A DNA stretch of 64,000 bases. Source: Phoronis australis. Lineage: Eukaryota; Phoronida; Phoronidae. Made by a program: the position numbers and the translations under genes. The stretch is taken from the NCBI GenBank assembly GCA_002633005.1, contig NMRA01000435.1, forward strand, positions 194,043-258,042. Direction: 5' to 3'. The notes under the pieces were generated by a model. That model was not told the DNA's origin and searched no databases. It worked only from the letters and a program-made list of their open reading frames with translations. Positions 10,801 through 23,600 of this stretch are shown here, one piece after another; the first letter of the stretch is position 1; each line of letters starts with the position of its first letter.

Positions 10801-13800
10801 TAGACCAAATACGATTTACAGTTGACGTGAACCAAACAAAATCCTGCTGTGACAGGATAACTAACACAGACTATGCACTACCTGAAGAAACTGTATGTCG
10901 CTCAGCAACCAAGATATCTCTTCCTCTAACGTTTCACTGGAATACAGAATGAAAAATATTGTTAAAGTCTCGTGCAGCCATCCGTTGGTTTATGTTTTGG
11001 CATGGAACCCATTGTTTTGTTCTTTAACACAGTGAGTTATTCCTAGTTACATATGATAACACTACACACTGAATGGTCCTCATTGGTGACTTTGAAGGGG
11101 AACAGCGTCACTGCTGCTAACATGCATGATTTATTTCAACTTGGTTTGACCTACATAGCACAGCGTTGGACTTTGACACAGTTAAACAGTCCTGGTTTTC
11201 CCTTTCTGCCTCACATTACGTATTTTATGTTTTACTATTGGCTTGTACCTAAGTGTGTTGTGACCTTTTATGACCTGCTGCTGTTGGCCTATGTCATTTT
11301 ATTTCTGCCTGAAGATGAGATATGATTGGTCTTGAAATATAGCTGTCATTTTATGTATCGTTGATATATCTCCTGGTGATCTACTGCACAGTCGTTCTCT
11401 GAAGGATCCACATATATACCAACAGTTTGAGAGAGTGTCCATAAGGCATAACAGCTGGCAGCCAAAAACACTGTCGTGTATTCAATAAATTCTGCCAACA
11501 AGAGGGGCAGTAGCCAAACTGTTTAGAAAAGGAAGAAAAAAGCAAAACAAGGACTCACAATAAATTTTATGTTTTACAGTCACGTAAGCAAATGCACTCC
11601 AGAAATCTATCGCGAATGTTTCGGAAGAAATGGGCAAACAGCATCATCAGGGCGGTGCTAGAGTAACAAGATCCACTCCTCGCTTATATGGTATCGAAAT
11701 TNAAACTCCTATGCATAAACTATGATGTATTCGAGCACAGTCTGATAACCAATTATCTTAAGTTAGCACAAATGGAGCAGAGAAATTGCCAAAAATAGTT
11801 TCGAGTTCGTTTCGAGTACAAAGATTAGAGACCGGGCTCTGGTTTTCCCTTTCTGCCTCACATTACGTATTTTATGTTTTACTATTGGCTTGTACCCAAG
11901 TGTGTTGTGACCTTTTATGACCTGCTGCTGCCAGCCTATGTCATTTTATTTCTGCCTGAAGATGAGATATGATTGTTCTTGAAATATAGCTGTCATTTTA
12001 TGTATCGTTGATATATCTCCTGGTGATCTACTGCACAGTTGTTCTCTGAAGGATCCACATATATACCAACAGTTTGAGAGAGTGTCCATAAGGCATAACA
12101 GCTGGCAGCCAAAAACACTGTCGTGTATTCAATAAATTCTGCCAACAAGAGGGGCAGTAGCCAAACTGTTTAGAAAAGGAAGAAAAAAGCAAAACAAAGA
12201 CTCACAATAAATTTTATGTTTTACAGTCACGTAAGCAAATGCACTCCATAAATCTATCGCGAATGTTTCGGAAGAAATGGGCAAACAGCATCATCAGGGC
12301 GGTGCTAGAGTAACAAGATCCACTCCTCGCTTATATGGTATCGAAATTATCTCAGAAACGTTCGGCAACTGATTGTCGCTGCCATCTTCATCGCTGTACA
12401 TTGAGCATCACTGTAGTCAGACTGTTTAAAAAGGCTGTGACTAACAGTTGAAACTTTCTACGGTAATTTTGATTTTTTAAAGTGAAGATGCAATGTGCAA
12501 TGTTTTGTTCCATGCTAATGTCCGTACTGACACGAGATTAATTGAGGTAAATGTTACCAACCGAAGATGTTGAACCACTTCATCCAACTTGAGCACATTT
12601 AGCTTGTCGTTCATGGAATCCAGCTCTTCACTCAGAGTGGAGGCAGAAGACAATCTGAAACAGCAGACAACAACATGAAGAAGCAGACGACGCTGACAAG
12701 TTTATTTAAAGAAATGTTCAAACAAAGACCAAACAATGCTTGGAAGGTTGATAAGACTTATGAAAGCCCATAGACCACTCGGGGTTATAGACATAACAAT
12801 TATCCAAAAATTAGACATGAGGTACTAAGATAACTGACAAAAACAATCTGAGAAGTTTAACAGCAGGTAGTTTGATGCACAAAATTGACCAAAACAGTAT
12901 GACAGTCATTAGCCAAGAAACTCAAATATTTTTTTGTATTCAATGAAAACTTACTTTTTAGTACTAAGATAATGGCTGCTGCGTTACCACTTTGCCCTAA
13001 GGGTATATTAGCAGGCCACTAGACAACAGCTCGATTTATGATCTTCAGTATGATAAACTCTCACTACTTGCAAGACAAATGAGTACAACATCATTATCAT
13101 ACTTATCACTACTCGGTGTATGTCGCATTGGTGTTTCCCTGCCGTCTCGTACGCTGAATGCAGTGGACGGTCTGGAGTTGAAATCAGCAGTCTGTGGTCC
13201 TGCAACGAAAACAAATAGGACTGAGCTTTGTGATGACGCTGTTGGGACAAAAATTGAGTAAAGTTATGCAGGACCTTAGAAAAAATGTCCAAATTGGGTA
13301 AACTTCGGAACTTCATATCACACTGAGGAATGAGTTATCGGATTCACGTGAAACTTGCAGATATTATGTTTTATGCACAATTCTCCAAAAAGCTGTTAGA
13401 AATTGTTTTTGAAAGTTCCACTTTTGAATGAGGGATGGTCAAAACTATGACTTTTATAATATTCATGAAAAACCCAAAAGTTGCATAAATCAAAAACATT
13501 TATTTACTAAAAAGATATGGTCACATTACCCAATCAATGGCAAATTAGCAAAAAGAAAAAATCAAATTCTACAAGCTTTTTTACTGTTTTAAAATCTAGC
13601 TTTCTAGATATTTAGCTGAATTCACAGACTTGTTGCCATGGTGATAACACCATCACCTTTAACTCATGACAACCCAAGTTGTCATGCCACTTCAATTTAC
13701 TATCCACATCGCTATTATAATGATAGCAATAACAACTACACCTGCTTAAATGATACAACATAATAACAGTAAAAAACGTTCCTTTTTTGATGAAAAATCA

Positions 13801-15473
13801 ATTTGTCTTTGGCAAATATCCAGGGTAAATTGTGAAACATTGCAGAGCCTATTCTATCCCCATTGAATGGCAATCAGGGTAGTGATTGTTCATGCACGAT
13901 TGAATAAACAGAATCAAGCCAGGCCTGATAACACCAGATGGCGCTGTCATAAATATAACACAATAATCCAGTGAACACAGCCAAATGTAACAAAAGACTA
14001 GCTGTAAATAGCTTACTCCAGTTTTACTACTAGCCTATTCGAGGCACACACTGTAGAAGCAACAGTTCTGTAATAGTGTCTATCACTCAACTTACTGGAT
14101 CTTTCCACAGCGTACTCGATGACTTCAGTATTATGTCTGGACAGCACCATCTTGGGATCTCTGCAACAGCCAACACGTGCTAAGCAAATAATGGAGATTA
14201 AACAATACATAAACAGGAACTCAAAGTTACATAACGCCTAACCTTGGTGATTTTTGATATGGAAGACTTGTATAAATACACCACAATGAAAACCAATACC
14301 TCCAACTACACATGGGCTTACAAATTACATTGAAAACAATAGCAAATAAAATAATAACAGAAGATTTATTAACAGTAAAAGTTTTCTCCACTCTAAAGCT
14401 TGACATATGAAAATATTTCTAAATTGTTATTACAATTTTATCAAACATTAGCAAAAGGGAAGCATATGTATTGTTTGTTCAAGAATGGATAATTTTAACC
14501 ATTGCTGTAAATCCATAATTAAAATAACATAATAAGCACCATTTAAACAGCAACATATTTAATTATTAATTTTTTTCTACTGTCCAGAAAACCTTACCTC
14601 CCATTTCTTTCGGCTTTCAATTTCAAGTTTTCTACAAAAAACTTGATTTCTTGCCGCAGCCTTTCGCGTAGCTCCGGAGGTTCTGGCAAGCGATTTTTAT
14701 TGACTGATTTAATGGACTCGTCGTGGACGTCCCGCCAAATTTCTAACAGAGTCTCCACCTGGTGGTAGAAAGCAACAGAGCATATAGTGTGAGCAAAAAA
14801 TGTTCAGAGGTCAGTTGCATGAAACAGTCTCAGATAGAACACAACCATGTTCCTTAAATTCACTTTGCATCTGTGGATTTGTGCAAACATTGATTGTGCT
14901 TTATTTCGATATTTTATCTTCAATGCTAAGCCAAGTTTAGCTTTGATACATACCAAGAGTATGGTTCCAGTATTCATTTTTATACTGACGCATAAAGTTT
15001 GCTCCTCTTGAATAACCAAACCAAAAGGTTGCAGTTTAAGAACGCATGTCCAGCGGATTCTACACCGAGTTGCATAATTTCAATCCTTAGCGAACACCAC
15101 CGACTTTTAAGTCCCAGTCAAGATTATTTTCGTATCACAAACTGTTTATACTCACCTGTTTCTGTGCCATCTATTCAATACTGTCTCTCATTTTTACAAC
15201 AACTGTTCATATTTTTCAGAATTTACCAGTCATCTTTGAACTTAGTTATAAGTGCCATGTAGCTTTGTTTTAATAATTAATATAACAACACACAATCTGA
15301 CTTTAACACCTAAGTACCTCTTCATGTAACTCAAGACTCTGCTCAACAAGAGATTCTCCCAGCATATTTTTGATTTCTTCTCGTTCATATTCAGGCACAA
15401 AATCACACACCAGGGACCACAGACTAACGGGGGGTTCGTAACCCCCCAGGTCACATGGTGGAGGTGAAGCCAT
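7117..15473 (-). CDS. CCDC24: CCDC24 orthologue (coiled-coil domain-containing 24), 9 exons, 383 aa
   Basis: Exons on the minus strand: 15473-15318, 14758-14598, 14160-14096, 13199-13103, 12654-12562, 10936-10882, 9378-9309, 7729-7639 and 7480-7117 (TGA-type end after VRQDS). All have AG/GT borders, and the phases join to 1152 nt without a stop. Exon 5 uses a weaker GTTGGT donor, the only one that keeps phase. The N-terminal block (SLWSLV..FVPEYEREEIKNMLGE.., residues 17-52) matches the start of human CCDC24, as do LRQEIKFFVENLKLKAE (86-102), DKLNVLKLDEVVQHLR (176-191), ETLEEEI (192-198), GCLEEE (210-215) and the heptad-rich LKRERTLLEKELL (234-246). The last exon adds a Ser/Pro/Arg-rich tail with no clear counterpart. 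Exon 4 (SRPST-rich) is less conserved and its boundaries are least certain. The protein is thought to be cytoplasmic, and its function is poorly known even in vertebrates. The start is the first ATG in exon 1; a splice-acceptor-like TTTTCTAG just upstream suggests a separate 5'UTR exon. Confidence 0.92.
7799..7844. repeat. (TTA)n microsatellite
   Basis: About 15 uninterrupted TTA/ATT units lie in the last intron of CCDC24. Confidence 0.95.
8877..9261. mobile_element. Family A miniature inverted-repeat element, full copy
   Basis: The left end CAGTAAAAACTCTCCATTTT matches the reverse complement of the right end (CGTAAAAATTCTCCACTTTG), giving imperfect terminal inverted repeats of about 25 bp. 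TA-rich DNA flanks both sides. No coding capacity is seen in its 385 bp. Related copies lie at 47949-48328, 55196-55481, 32827-33040 and 44470-44760. Confidence 0.75.
9829..10317. mobile_element. hAT-like non-autonomous DNA transposon
   Basis: The element is bounded by perfect 13-bp inverted ends (CAGGGCTTGGAAT and ATTCCAAGCCCTG) and flanked on both sides by TAATAT, a possible degraded target-site duplication. CAGGG-type termini and repeated TTCCGC/GCGGAAA motifs just inside the ends are typical of hAT elements. hAT duplications are normally 8 bp, so the 6-bp match is imperfect. There is no transposase; the 489 bp lie in CCDC24 intron 6. Confidence 0.65.
10345..10575. repeat. Long imperfect palindrome (foldback hairpin)
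   Basis: The left arm (about 10345-10452) pairs with the right arm (about 10461-10575) around a loop of under 10 bp. Perfect inner matches include GGTGGTTGTCCAACC with GGTTGGACAACCACC and GTGGGTGG with CCACCCAC. Outer matches include GGACCTAGCTTT with AAAGCTAGGTCC. RNA or single strands would form a hairpin with a stem of about 100 bp. Confidence 0.85.
11192..11701. repeat. 510-bp direct duplication, copy 1
   Basis: This is nearly identical to 11839-12348 (about 8 differences by eye over 510 bp), in the same orientation, within CCDC24 intron 5. It is followed immediately by an undetermined base (N at 11702). Confidence 0.9.
11839..12348. repeat. 510-bp direct duplication, copy 2
   Basis: Second copy of the 11192-11701 segment, 137 bp downstream, with the same length and orientation. 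It contains no coding region. Confidence 0.9.
13275..13560. repeat. Dispersed repeat family C, copy 1
   Basis: Shares ordered blocks with 50335-50600: AAATTGGGTAAACTTCGGAA-like, TCATATC, GATATTATG and GCATAAATCAAAAA-like. The copies are diverged and non-coding. It lies in CCDC24 intron 4, next to exon 4. Confidence 0.55.
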
Positions 15474-17640
15474 GGTTACACATCCATTGCAGATGGAGAC
15501 TTCTCGCTACATTGTATTAGCTCCACAAATCTAGAAAATATAAAACACAAAATTGTACAACTTCTGAAGAACAAAAGTTAAGGATTTTGTAAAAAGCACA
15601 AAGACAATGATTACTTCCATTCTTTCAAAAACAACTTTTGATTTAGACAACCTCACCACAGTGGTCTCAGATTGTTCCTTATTCACCTTAAATTTGTTGC
15701 GGTGCTTTGAAGTTCAATTAGTTCACTTATCCCCCCAAGTGATTTTATTTTTGTGACTGAGAAGAACTACAGGACTACGATGATCAGAGGTTTGTATTGC
15801 CTTCCATGACAAACTACTTCCCCACTGCATTCTTTGAGGATATCACCCACATAATCACTCTGTTGTGTGGTGATGTACACAAGTCAGCTTACACCATTGG
15901 ACTGCTCAGGCACTGATTAAATGAAAACTGTCTCGTTTGTATTCATTTCCAGATGACAACCGTTTCTAAATAGAGGCTGGTTCAGATATCAATCTAGTCC
16001 ACTATTGAGCATTCCTAGATCCTGCGGTCTTTTGAGTGGCTTCACAACACGCAGGCCAATTATCTAACATTGTTCAAAGAGTTACTGAAACTATTCAATA
16101 ACAGGCACCAGACAAACATAATGCACCTACTTTGGCTATTTTTATTGTATTTCTTTGGGTGAAAACGATCCAAATGTAACTTGTTACAAGGAATTCAAAT
16201 TCAGAAGTCAAACACTTTGAAAAACCACCAGTTTTAGTTTATGATATATCAATTTATTTTAGCCAATGTTTTATTTCCATGAAATCATCGTTATGCAGTT
16301 GTTGCTGTACTCGACACAACATGACATTAGGTCAGATTATCTGATAAACAGGCCTCTTGATGACAACGGAAATTGTACAGACCTATAGGCCTACTAATGA
16401 AATACAAGTTGTCATGTGTATCTAATATGTATCAAACATGGCTTCATGCAGTCGTCAGTTCTTCCCGCGCCCTTGTATTGACCATTTTGTTTTATCGTGT
16501 GACTTCCAGTTGTATAAAACCCAGCTCTAAATGTTTTGCCACTGGGAAATTGCTTGTTGATCAATCGGCTTGAATCGCCACACCAATGATACCAGGGTAG
16601 AGTTTCATAGATGCAAGAATCTCGCTAATGTGATCACATTCTTCGCTTGAAATACATGGAAATATCTCGCAGACTTGTGTGTTCGCAAGATTTTGGACCC
16701 TACAGAATACACACCAGGCTCAACTCAAGTCCCAACAGTTTGAATTTCCAACAGTTTCTAAAATCCAAGAAAAGGAACAAGCGTAGACCAGTTTCACAGC
16801 CATTTATTTCCTAAACTGATAAGTGACATAAATCAACGTTAACTTTTGACAAAAGGCGGGTTCACAGCAGCTTTGAATGAAGTCAACCCAGTCCCAATAT
16901 AATTTATGACATTTGTTTGGGTAAAGTTCAATAACGCTAAGACCTCGCTAAAAAAGCAAAACCTAGCGAAATATTTCCGTGTATTCTAAATGAGAGCACG
17001 TGACTTTGGCTAGATTTTTCTTGCCGCAGGAGAGCTGCTGTGTCTGTGAACTCTTCTCTTTTTGAGAGAGGTTGTTCGCCACTCTTCAGGTGCCCAGAAA
17101 ACTGAATTAAGTTTCAGTTTGAGCCTAAATAATATGCAGCTCGGATGTAAGTGGATCACAGTGCTTAAATTAAACTTTCCAGGATCAGTAACAGGTGATA
17201 TTGCGTGCCACCGAGTAAAAACTGCGCATGAAATTCGTCCTGCACACAAGTTGACCCTTCGTTGGTTGCCAGGGAAGCTCAAAATTAAACTGTCTATAAA
17301 ACAGTGTAGCTAGTACGTCCACTGATTGTGGATAGTTCTTTGATGCAAAAACACCCTCGTGTACCTTAGGCAATGATAAAACAAGTTCTGCACGGACACG
17401 AATATGGCACATTACTCACAAAGTTTAGTTACTTTACTTCTGCGCTTTACTTTCTGGAAGGCATCACACATCCCACAATGCATCAGTAGCGCCGACTGTT
17501 TATATTCCTCAAAGTAGAAGAGTATGCTGCAGGGGACGTAACTCCGAGGAAACGATCTGTAGCAAACGACCAAACTCGTGCCCGAGAGTGTCTTAACTCC
17601 CTTCTTTAAAACCAAAAACGCCACGAGCACTCAAGATAAA
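15474..17640 (-). promoter_or_regulatory. CCDC24 upstream region with a possible 5'UTR exon and promoter
   Basis: No coding exon lies upstream of the CCDC24 ATG. An acceptor-like TTTTCTAG near 15531 suggests that the ATG exon starts there. A donor-like GTGAGT after 17420 could end a non-coding first exon. Just above it, around 17467-17478, is TCCCACAATGCA, which resembles the TCCCAxxATGCA-type motif of ubiquitous vertebrate promoters. The model is speculative. Between 15550 and 17000 I see nothing else. Confidence 0.2.
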
Positions 17641-20600
17641 TTTAAAGTTTCGATAAGCCAATAAAAAAGAAAGATATGGTATATTTCAAAATAAAACTGG
17701 ATTGCTGGCTGAACAGTAAAATCACGCTTTTGGGTCCCGAAGCCTGAGTCCCGAAATCAGTTTGCTTAGATTCCGACTAACCCGGTGCAACTACGTCAAA
17801 CATGCGTTTGATGCTTGGCATTATATTTACAAGTACATCTTCATTTTTGGTTATCATATTCATGACTACTTTGTTTGCCTTCAAAATTATACATTTTCAG
17901 AAAGATCATGAAATCAAAAGACACACCCATATCCCATATAATTCCAAAATTCCTCATTACTTGCTGAAAGTAGGATGGTTTTTCCAATGGTTTGTGAATA
18001 AAATCTATATCAGAAATCACATTTTTGTCATTAGGTGACGGATTTTTTATTTTTTCATTGAAATTCTCGGAAAACGTAGATACGACTCCTATACTATTAA
18101 AAATCCTAGCTGCATTATTGTGTGAAATTTCAAATTTTTGTATTAATACTTTATTGTTTTTAAACTTAAAAGTTGGTAATCCACGCCTGCCGCGCATTTG
18201 GCTTCAACCATAGCGTGTAATCAGTGTAACTATTTTTATTGTGTGTAGTTATACAAAAGACTTGGCTTCAGTTGAAGCGCCGTCTATCGAAAGAAAGATT
18301 ATTCTAATTTACTCTGATATATTATTAGGTAATAAACTGAACTGCATCGGCCTCATAAAACACAATTATAAACCAGAGATAAAAATGTGAAGTTTACCTC
18401 GTGTTTGCACTTAAGTCGCAAAATATTTCAAGGACGATAAAAAGGCAAAGAAAGTATAGATATTACGTGCTAATGTTAAATAATTAGAAAATCTATTTAG
18501 CAACCGGAACTTAGACAGAGGTCAAGGAGTTCATTAGTTAAAGTCAACCACCCCAAAACTTCGTACATCATGTTACAATTAAATAAAATGTATGACTCCT
18601 ATTTTTCTCTTTTTCAGTGTGACTTAAAAATGAACAGTTTAGTTAACAAATATATTAAATAAACAAAACAGAAACTAAGAAGTCAGGTAATTTAGACATA
18701 CGCCAAATACTTTTTGCTCTTGCTTGCTATGGTGCTAAAAAGCTTCAACGATGATGAATCTATTGTATACTGTAGTGGCCGTAACTCCGCAGTAACCGTG
18801 ACATCAAGATTTTTGTGTGACGGCTTCGTCATCGTCCACTATGTTACCTATATCGTATTTTTAAATGTTGTCGTCATCGTTGCCATTTTTGGTTGCAGTT
18901 GTTACTCTGGGCTTTGATCTAGAAATCAAACGCGAAATTATTTTTGCTATTTTTATCAAAGTAACTGGCAGCTTGTCTGTGCTCAGTAACATTTTGGTTT
19001 ATACCTGGTTTATACATACGAGTTTCTAGTCCAAGTTTGCGTTTGATGACCAATACTGGTGCTACAAACTCGAGTAGAAACATGAGATTTTGAGAAATAA
19101 CTCGAAATTTTTCCTTCCCGACAGCAATGAGAGCCACAAAAAGCGTGCCTTTGCAAAACTATGTCACGCGCTTACTTAGCCTATCTCCAGGACGAAGGAG
19201 AGTTCTATCGCCGTCACGGTGCAATCCGGGATGGCTTTATTCAATCAGTGTCGCCAAGTGTCGCCCTCTAGGGTGCCGTTTACAAATCGTTAGACAGAGT
19301 CTACAGGTTTGGCCTCTTCAACAGTTACCTATCCCTCCTGAGTATTTACATAAATCACACCCACAGACTCAGATATTACATTAAAAGACCAGTGTAATGA
19401 ATTCACTAAATCTCTATAACGCCGAGTGCCACTTGTTTCATTCAGAGCCTAAACAAGAGAGAAAAAGGCAAACAAAGTAAAAGATTATTGAATTAAACGT
19501 GATTTTCCTAGTGAGCTTGAGCAGCCAAGAGATGCGAATTCTCCAGAGGGATTTATGTTATTCAGCAAGTCGTTGATATCATTCTCAAACACTTGGTTTT
19601 TATAACGTCTGCGCCAGACAGCAAAAAGTATCCCGTTTGAGTGGATGTCAATTTTTGAATGCTTAAGTAAAATGTGCGTGGGGTAGAAGTGGAACGATAC
19701 CAAGACACATTCCGTAAGGAAGCACGACAAAAAGAATCGCACTAAAAGAAGTATTACGAATTTGTTACCTTTATTGAAAAATCAGGTTGCCCTACACGCT
19801 CACTAGAGAAAGAACAAGTAACATCCGGAATGACAATAGACAGAAAACTCTGTTCAACGATGATCCATTCTCGTCGCTTAATGTACAGTGCCAGTGATCA
19901 AATTCGCCTGGGGGTTCTCTTTTGTGTTGAGAATCACAAGGAATTTCATTAATAGCCAGCGATAGTTTGAGATTTTTTCGATATCCATCTCGTTGTTTTC
20001 CTCGCTCAGGATTTTTTTCTATAATAAGAAAAGCCAAAGATCGAGAATCTTTTTACATTTGAACTGTTACATTAGCTTTCTGATTTCAATGTAAAAAGAA
20101 TAAATATACCGATCAATATTGGCACAATGACAAAGGAATTCACAAAAAGACTTCTGGCACTTTTAAGTACAGAATGGGGAGGGATGTAGGGAAATGAGTT
20201 ATGCTTCGCAACACATTCCACGTCATCACACGAAATCTCCACATATCTTAAGGTTGGGCGTTAGAGACATCGTAAAACATACCTCCAGATATCTTTATAC
20301 AACCCGATGTTTACTAACGAAGTACACTAATCTTTCCCTTCAGACGGGACTTATGTAACACTGATAAATCTATACAATACCTTCGCCACACTTATAAAGA
20401 TAATCTGCCTTGATGAAGGGTCATTGGTGTTTTGATAACAAGAAATACATTGAGATTAAATTTTATTTAGCAAAAAGTGACTGACAAAAACACTTTGGGC
20501 CAGGTATTTCAAACGGTCATAAGTAGCCGTTGGCAGTGTGCTGCTTTGAGCTCTAGCGGAAAAAATCACCAGCATTGCGCTGTTAAGCAAATCAAATCAA

Positions 20601-23600
20601 GAGAGTTACTTAAAAATCACAGCGGGAAAAATTTATATTTACTGCATCTTTAACTTTCTACTCTTATCTAGAGCGGAAAGATTTTACTCAAAAAACGTTA
20701 TGCTGACAAAAACAAGTTTTAAACATTCGATATGGTTCGAATAAACTTGAAAACTAGGTGAATTAATTTATTAAAACGTTTCGTAGATTTAATTAAAACC
20801 AACCCCTTCCCAGTTTGATTAAGCAAATTTTCGTCACCTGTAATAACCGAATGATAATTGCTGTCAGCGAAATAGAAGTGGCGTGTCGTTATTCAATGTA
20901 AACCACTGTACATTTGAGTGGGGTTCATTTTCTCCCCAACGCCCGATGTTGTCTCAGAAATCAAACCGCCCATTTATTCCTTATGACGGTTCAAAACAGC
21001 CGTATTGTAGGTGTCCTACTAAAATGACTTCGTTTTCTTTTACATTTTAAAGCAAACATAGCCTATTCACGTTGGTTTCGTTCAAAACTTCACGCCACAA
21101 ACGGTGATACGAACCATATTATACCTAAGATCTTTTCCATGAAACATCGTTTTTCAAAATTAAGTTTAAGACAAAAAGACGAGTTTATTTTTTAGTTTTA
21201 AGCTAGAAATCCACTGTTTCGTCTAATAACAACGCGTGTAGAAACAAAGTAACTTTCGAAAATCGGTATTGAAATTCTAATGTAGATAAAGGGTAGAAGT
21301 TTACGTCATACCTTTGAAATATAATATCTTTTTGTCGAAGAAACTGATATTTGATGCTCAAAATAAACAAAATTACATTTTTGATGATTCATAGAAATCA
21401 AACGTTAAGTGTCAAATTTCATGTGATCCTGTTATTAAAATCAAAATATCTTCTATTAGTATTGTGGCGATACAAGATAAAATATTATGGAAGTTTTGTA
21501 CATGCGTAAAGCAATAGTGAACCATGTCATAAGATGAACTAATGAAATCTGTGTAAAACAAAATAAACACAAAAATATTCAGCAAATACAACGTTTCGGG
21601 CTGGACGTGCCTTCCCGTCATTACTTTGTAGACGGCAACTATCTAGAGGGAAGCGAACACGGTCAAAGTCAACTGAATCTCACAATGGTTCTCAAGCAAT
21701 CTAAATATTGCATTTCATTGACTAGAATCCGGCTATCACAATTTGCAAATGTGTGTAATTCATTTAAAAGCACTTCAGACAAGCGCCGTGTTGACGCTTG
21801 GTAAACATATAACGCGTATTACCTAACAGCTTAGAGTTTTGAAATTTAATTTATGGCACTTTTTAAACATTCCTGCAGTTCTAAGCACACGACTCGTGTT
21901 GCCAAACTCCGCGAGAGTTGTGTCACCGCCCAAGTTAAGAGGAAAGTTCGCCACAAATGGCACGCATTTTGAACAATAGCAAATCTTTGAACCGTGATCA
22001 AATTAAAGGGACGATAGATCGCGATAGAATTAAAGGGACAATACGCCCGCCTTCCACAACATAAACCAGTCCTTGATTTAGACAGCTTGACGTTATGAGA
22101 TTAGTCTCGGACAATTCTTTGCGAAATGAAACCGATATCGAGGCTTCGACAGGACATGCAGTTCGTTATTGCTGATGACAAAAGAATACCGAACTGCCTT
22201 TGCACACCCAGGAATCTCTTCTCATCAGAGTAAGGGACACGTGCGCCATTAATTCCGGCATTTTGCAATAGTGTTTTTGAAATGTTTAGGTAAAGCTGTG
22301 ATACACTATTTTTGTACCTGTAGTCACGTGATATGTAAATAGTTATTTACAGACAGTTTACGTGTCTATTTGCAGGTTACTCAGGGGTAAACGTTGACTG
22401 ATCTATTCCAGTTCATACAGTGTCCTGTTCTTTTGCCTGTGTTAAGGGCATCAAACTTAGGTATGCAGCCAGTTTTCTCTGCAACCACGTTCATTCGCGT
22501 TAAAACACGTGATTTTCCAAATACTAACTACACTAGTGTACACGGTACAGTCTCGTAGATTTCGAAAAAACGATTTGCAAAGATGTTTCGTCTTATTTCT
22601 TGTGTTCTGATTTGTGCCATAAATGTAATTGCAAAATGAAATGAAACGGAGTCATGGCAACTTCGTAAATGGCGATGAGAATTGAAACACGAAGCGGCTT
22701 TCATTTACATATTCTTAAAATGGTTACTGAAGCAGACTTTGGGCATTCTAATTTCTCGTGGTCATTTCATATCAGTAAATCCCACGTAGGTTAAAATTCG
22801 CTACTACGGAATCTACATTGTCAGTTAGCGGGTGTCAGGTTAAACTGAAACGAGTTTTTAACATGTATAAAATGCAGTCAACGAGCAACTATCAATATTT
22901 ACTTTCAATTTCCTCCAACTTAAAGATACATTTCGTTTACATTCATCAATACAAAACACAGGATGAATTTTGTCAGTCGAAAGATATCAATAAAATACAA
23001 ACATTTCGTAACTTTCAGCTCTGTTTGTGTTTGTCTTGTTTTACAATTATTTTAAAAAGTATTTTAAAAAATAGGCGGGATTTCCGCGGAAACCTCATTA
23101 CCACCATCAAAAAGAAATCAACAAAAATTCATAATAAATTCTGTAAGTTTTGAAAATATTTGGAGTTGTGTTGAATGAACATTATTTGGGTTTAAGCTTA
23201 GATTGAACTAACTTGCATTACAATCCGTTTTATAAATTTTTAAACTAAAATGAAGAGGAAAGGGAATCTTTAAATACGTTCCGTTTTTAACTCAACTGTC
23301 GGACATGCCTCGCATGGCTTGGTGAAATTAAACCTCCTGCTTCGGCCAATGACAGTGCAGTGTCTGGATGCAACATTCTGTAATTACGCGGCAATCAGTT
23401 TTGTGGATTTTCAGATAATATTTACCGCCACAGGGATGCAACTCTTGTTTTGACTACCCATTTTCATTCCAAAGGAAATTTTGACGTAATGGCACTTAGC
23501 GAACAAAAAACAGCTTATCAAACGTTAATGACTCCTCTAATCATGTGTAATCAGCCCACAGTGTGTTATCTATCCTTTTGAGTGGGTACTCCAATTTTCG

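Noticed and set aside
17841-18197. 118-codon minus-strand ORF starting with ATG
   Set aside because: Composition is plausible, but it is AT-rich, has no recognisable motif, and length alone is not significant in this DNA. A homology search would decide.
19485-20037. Two adjacent minus-strand ORFs that might be a decayed gene
   Set aside because: They are separated by stops, have no shared family signal and no splice sites that join them.
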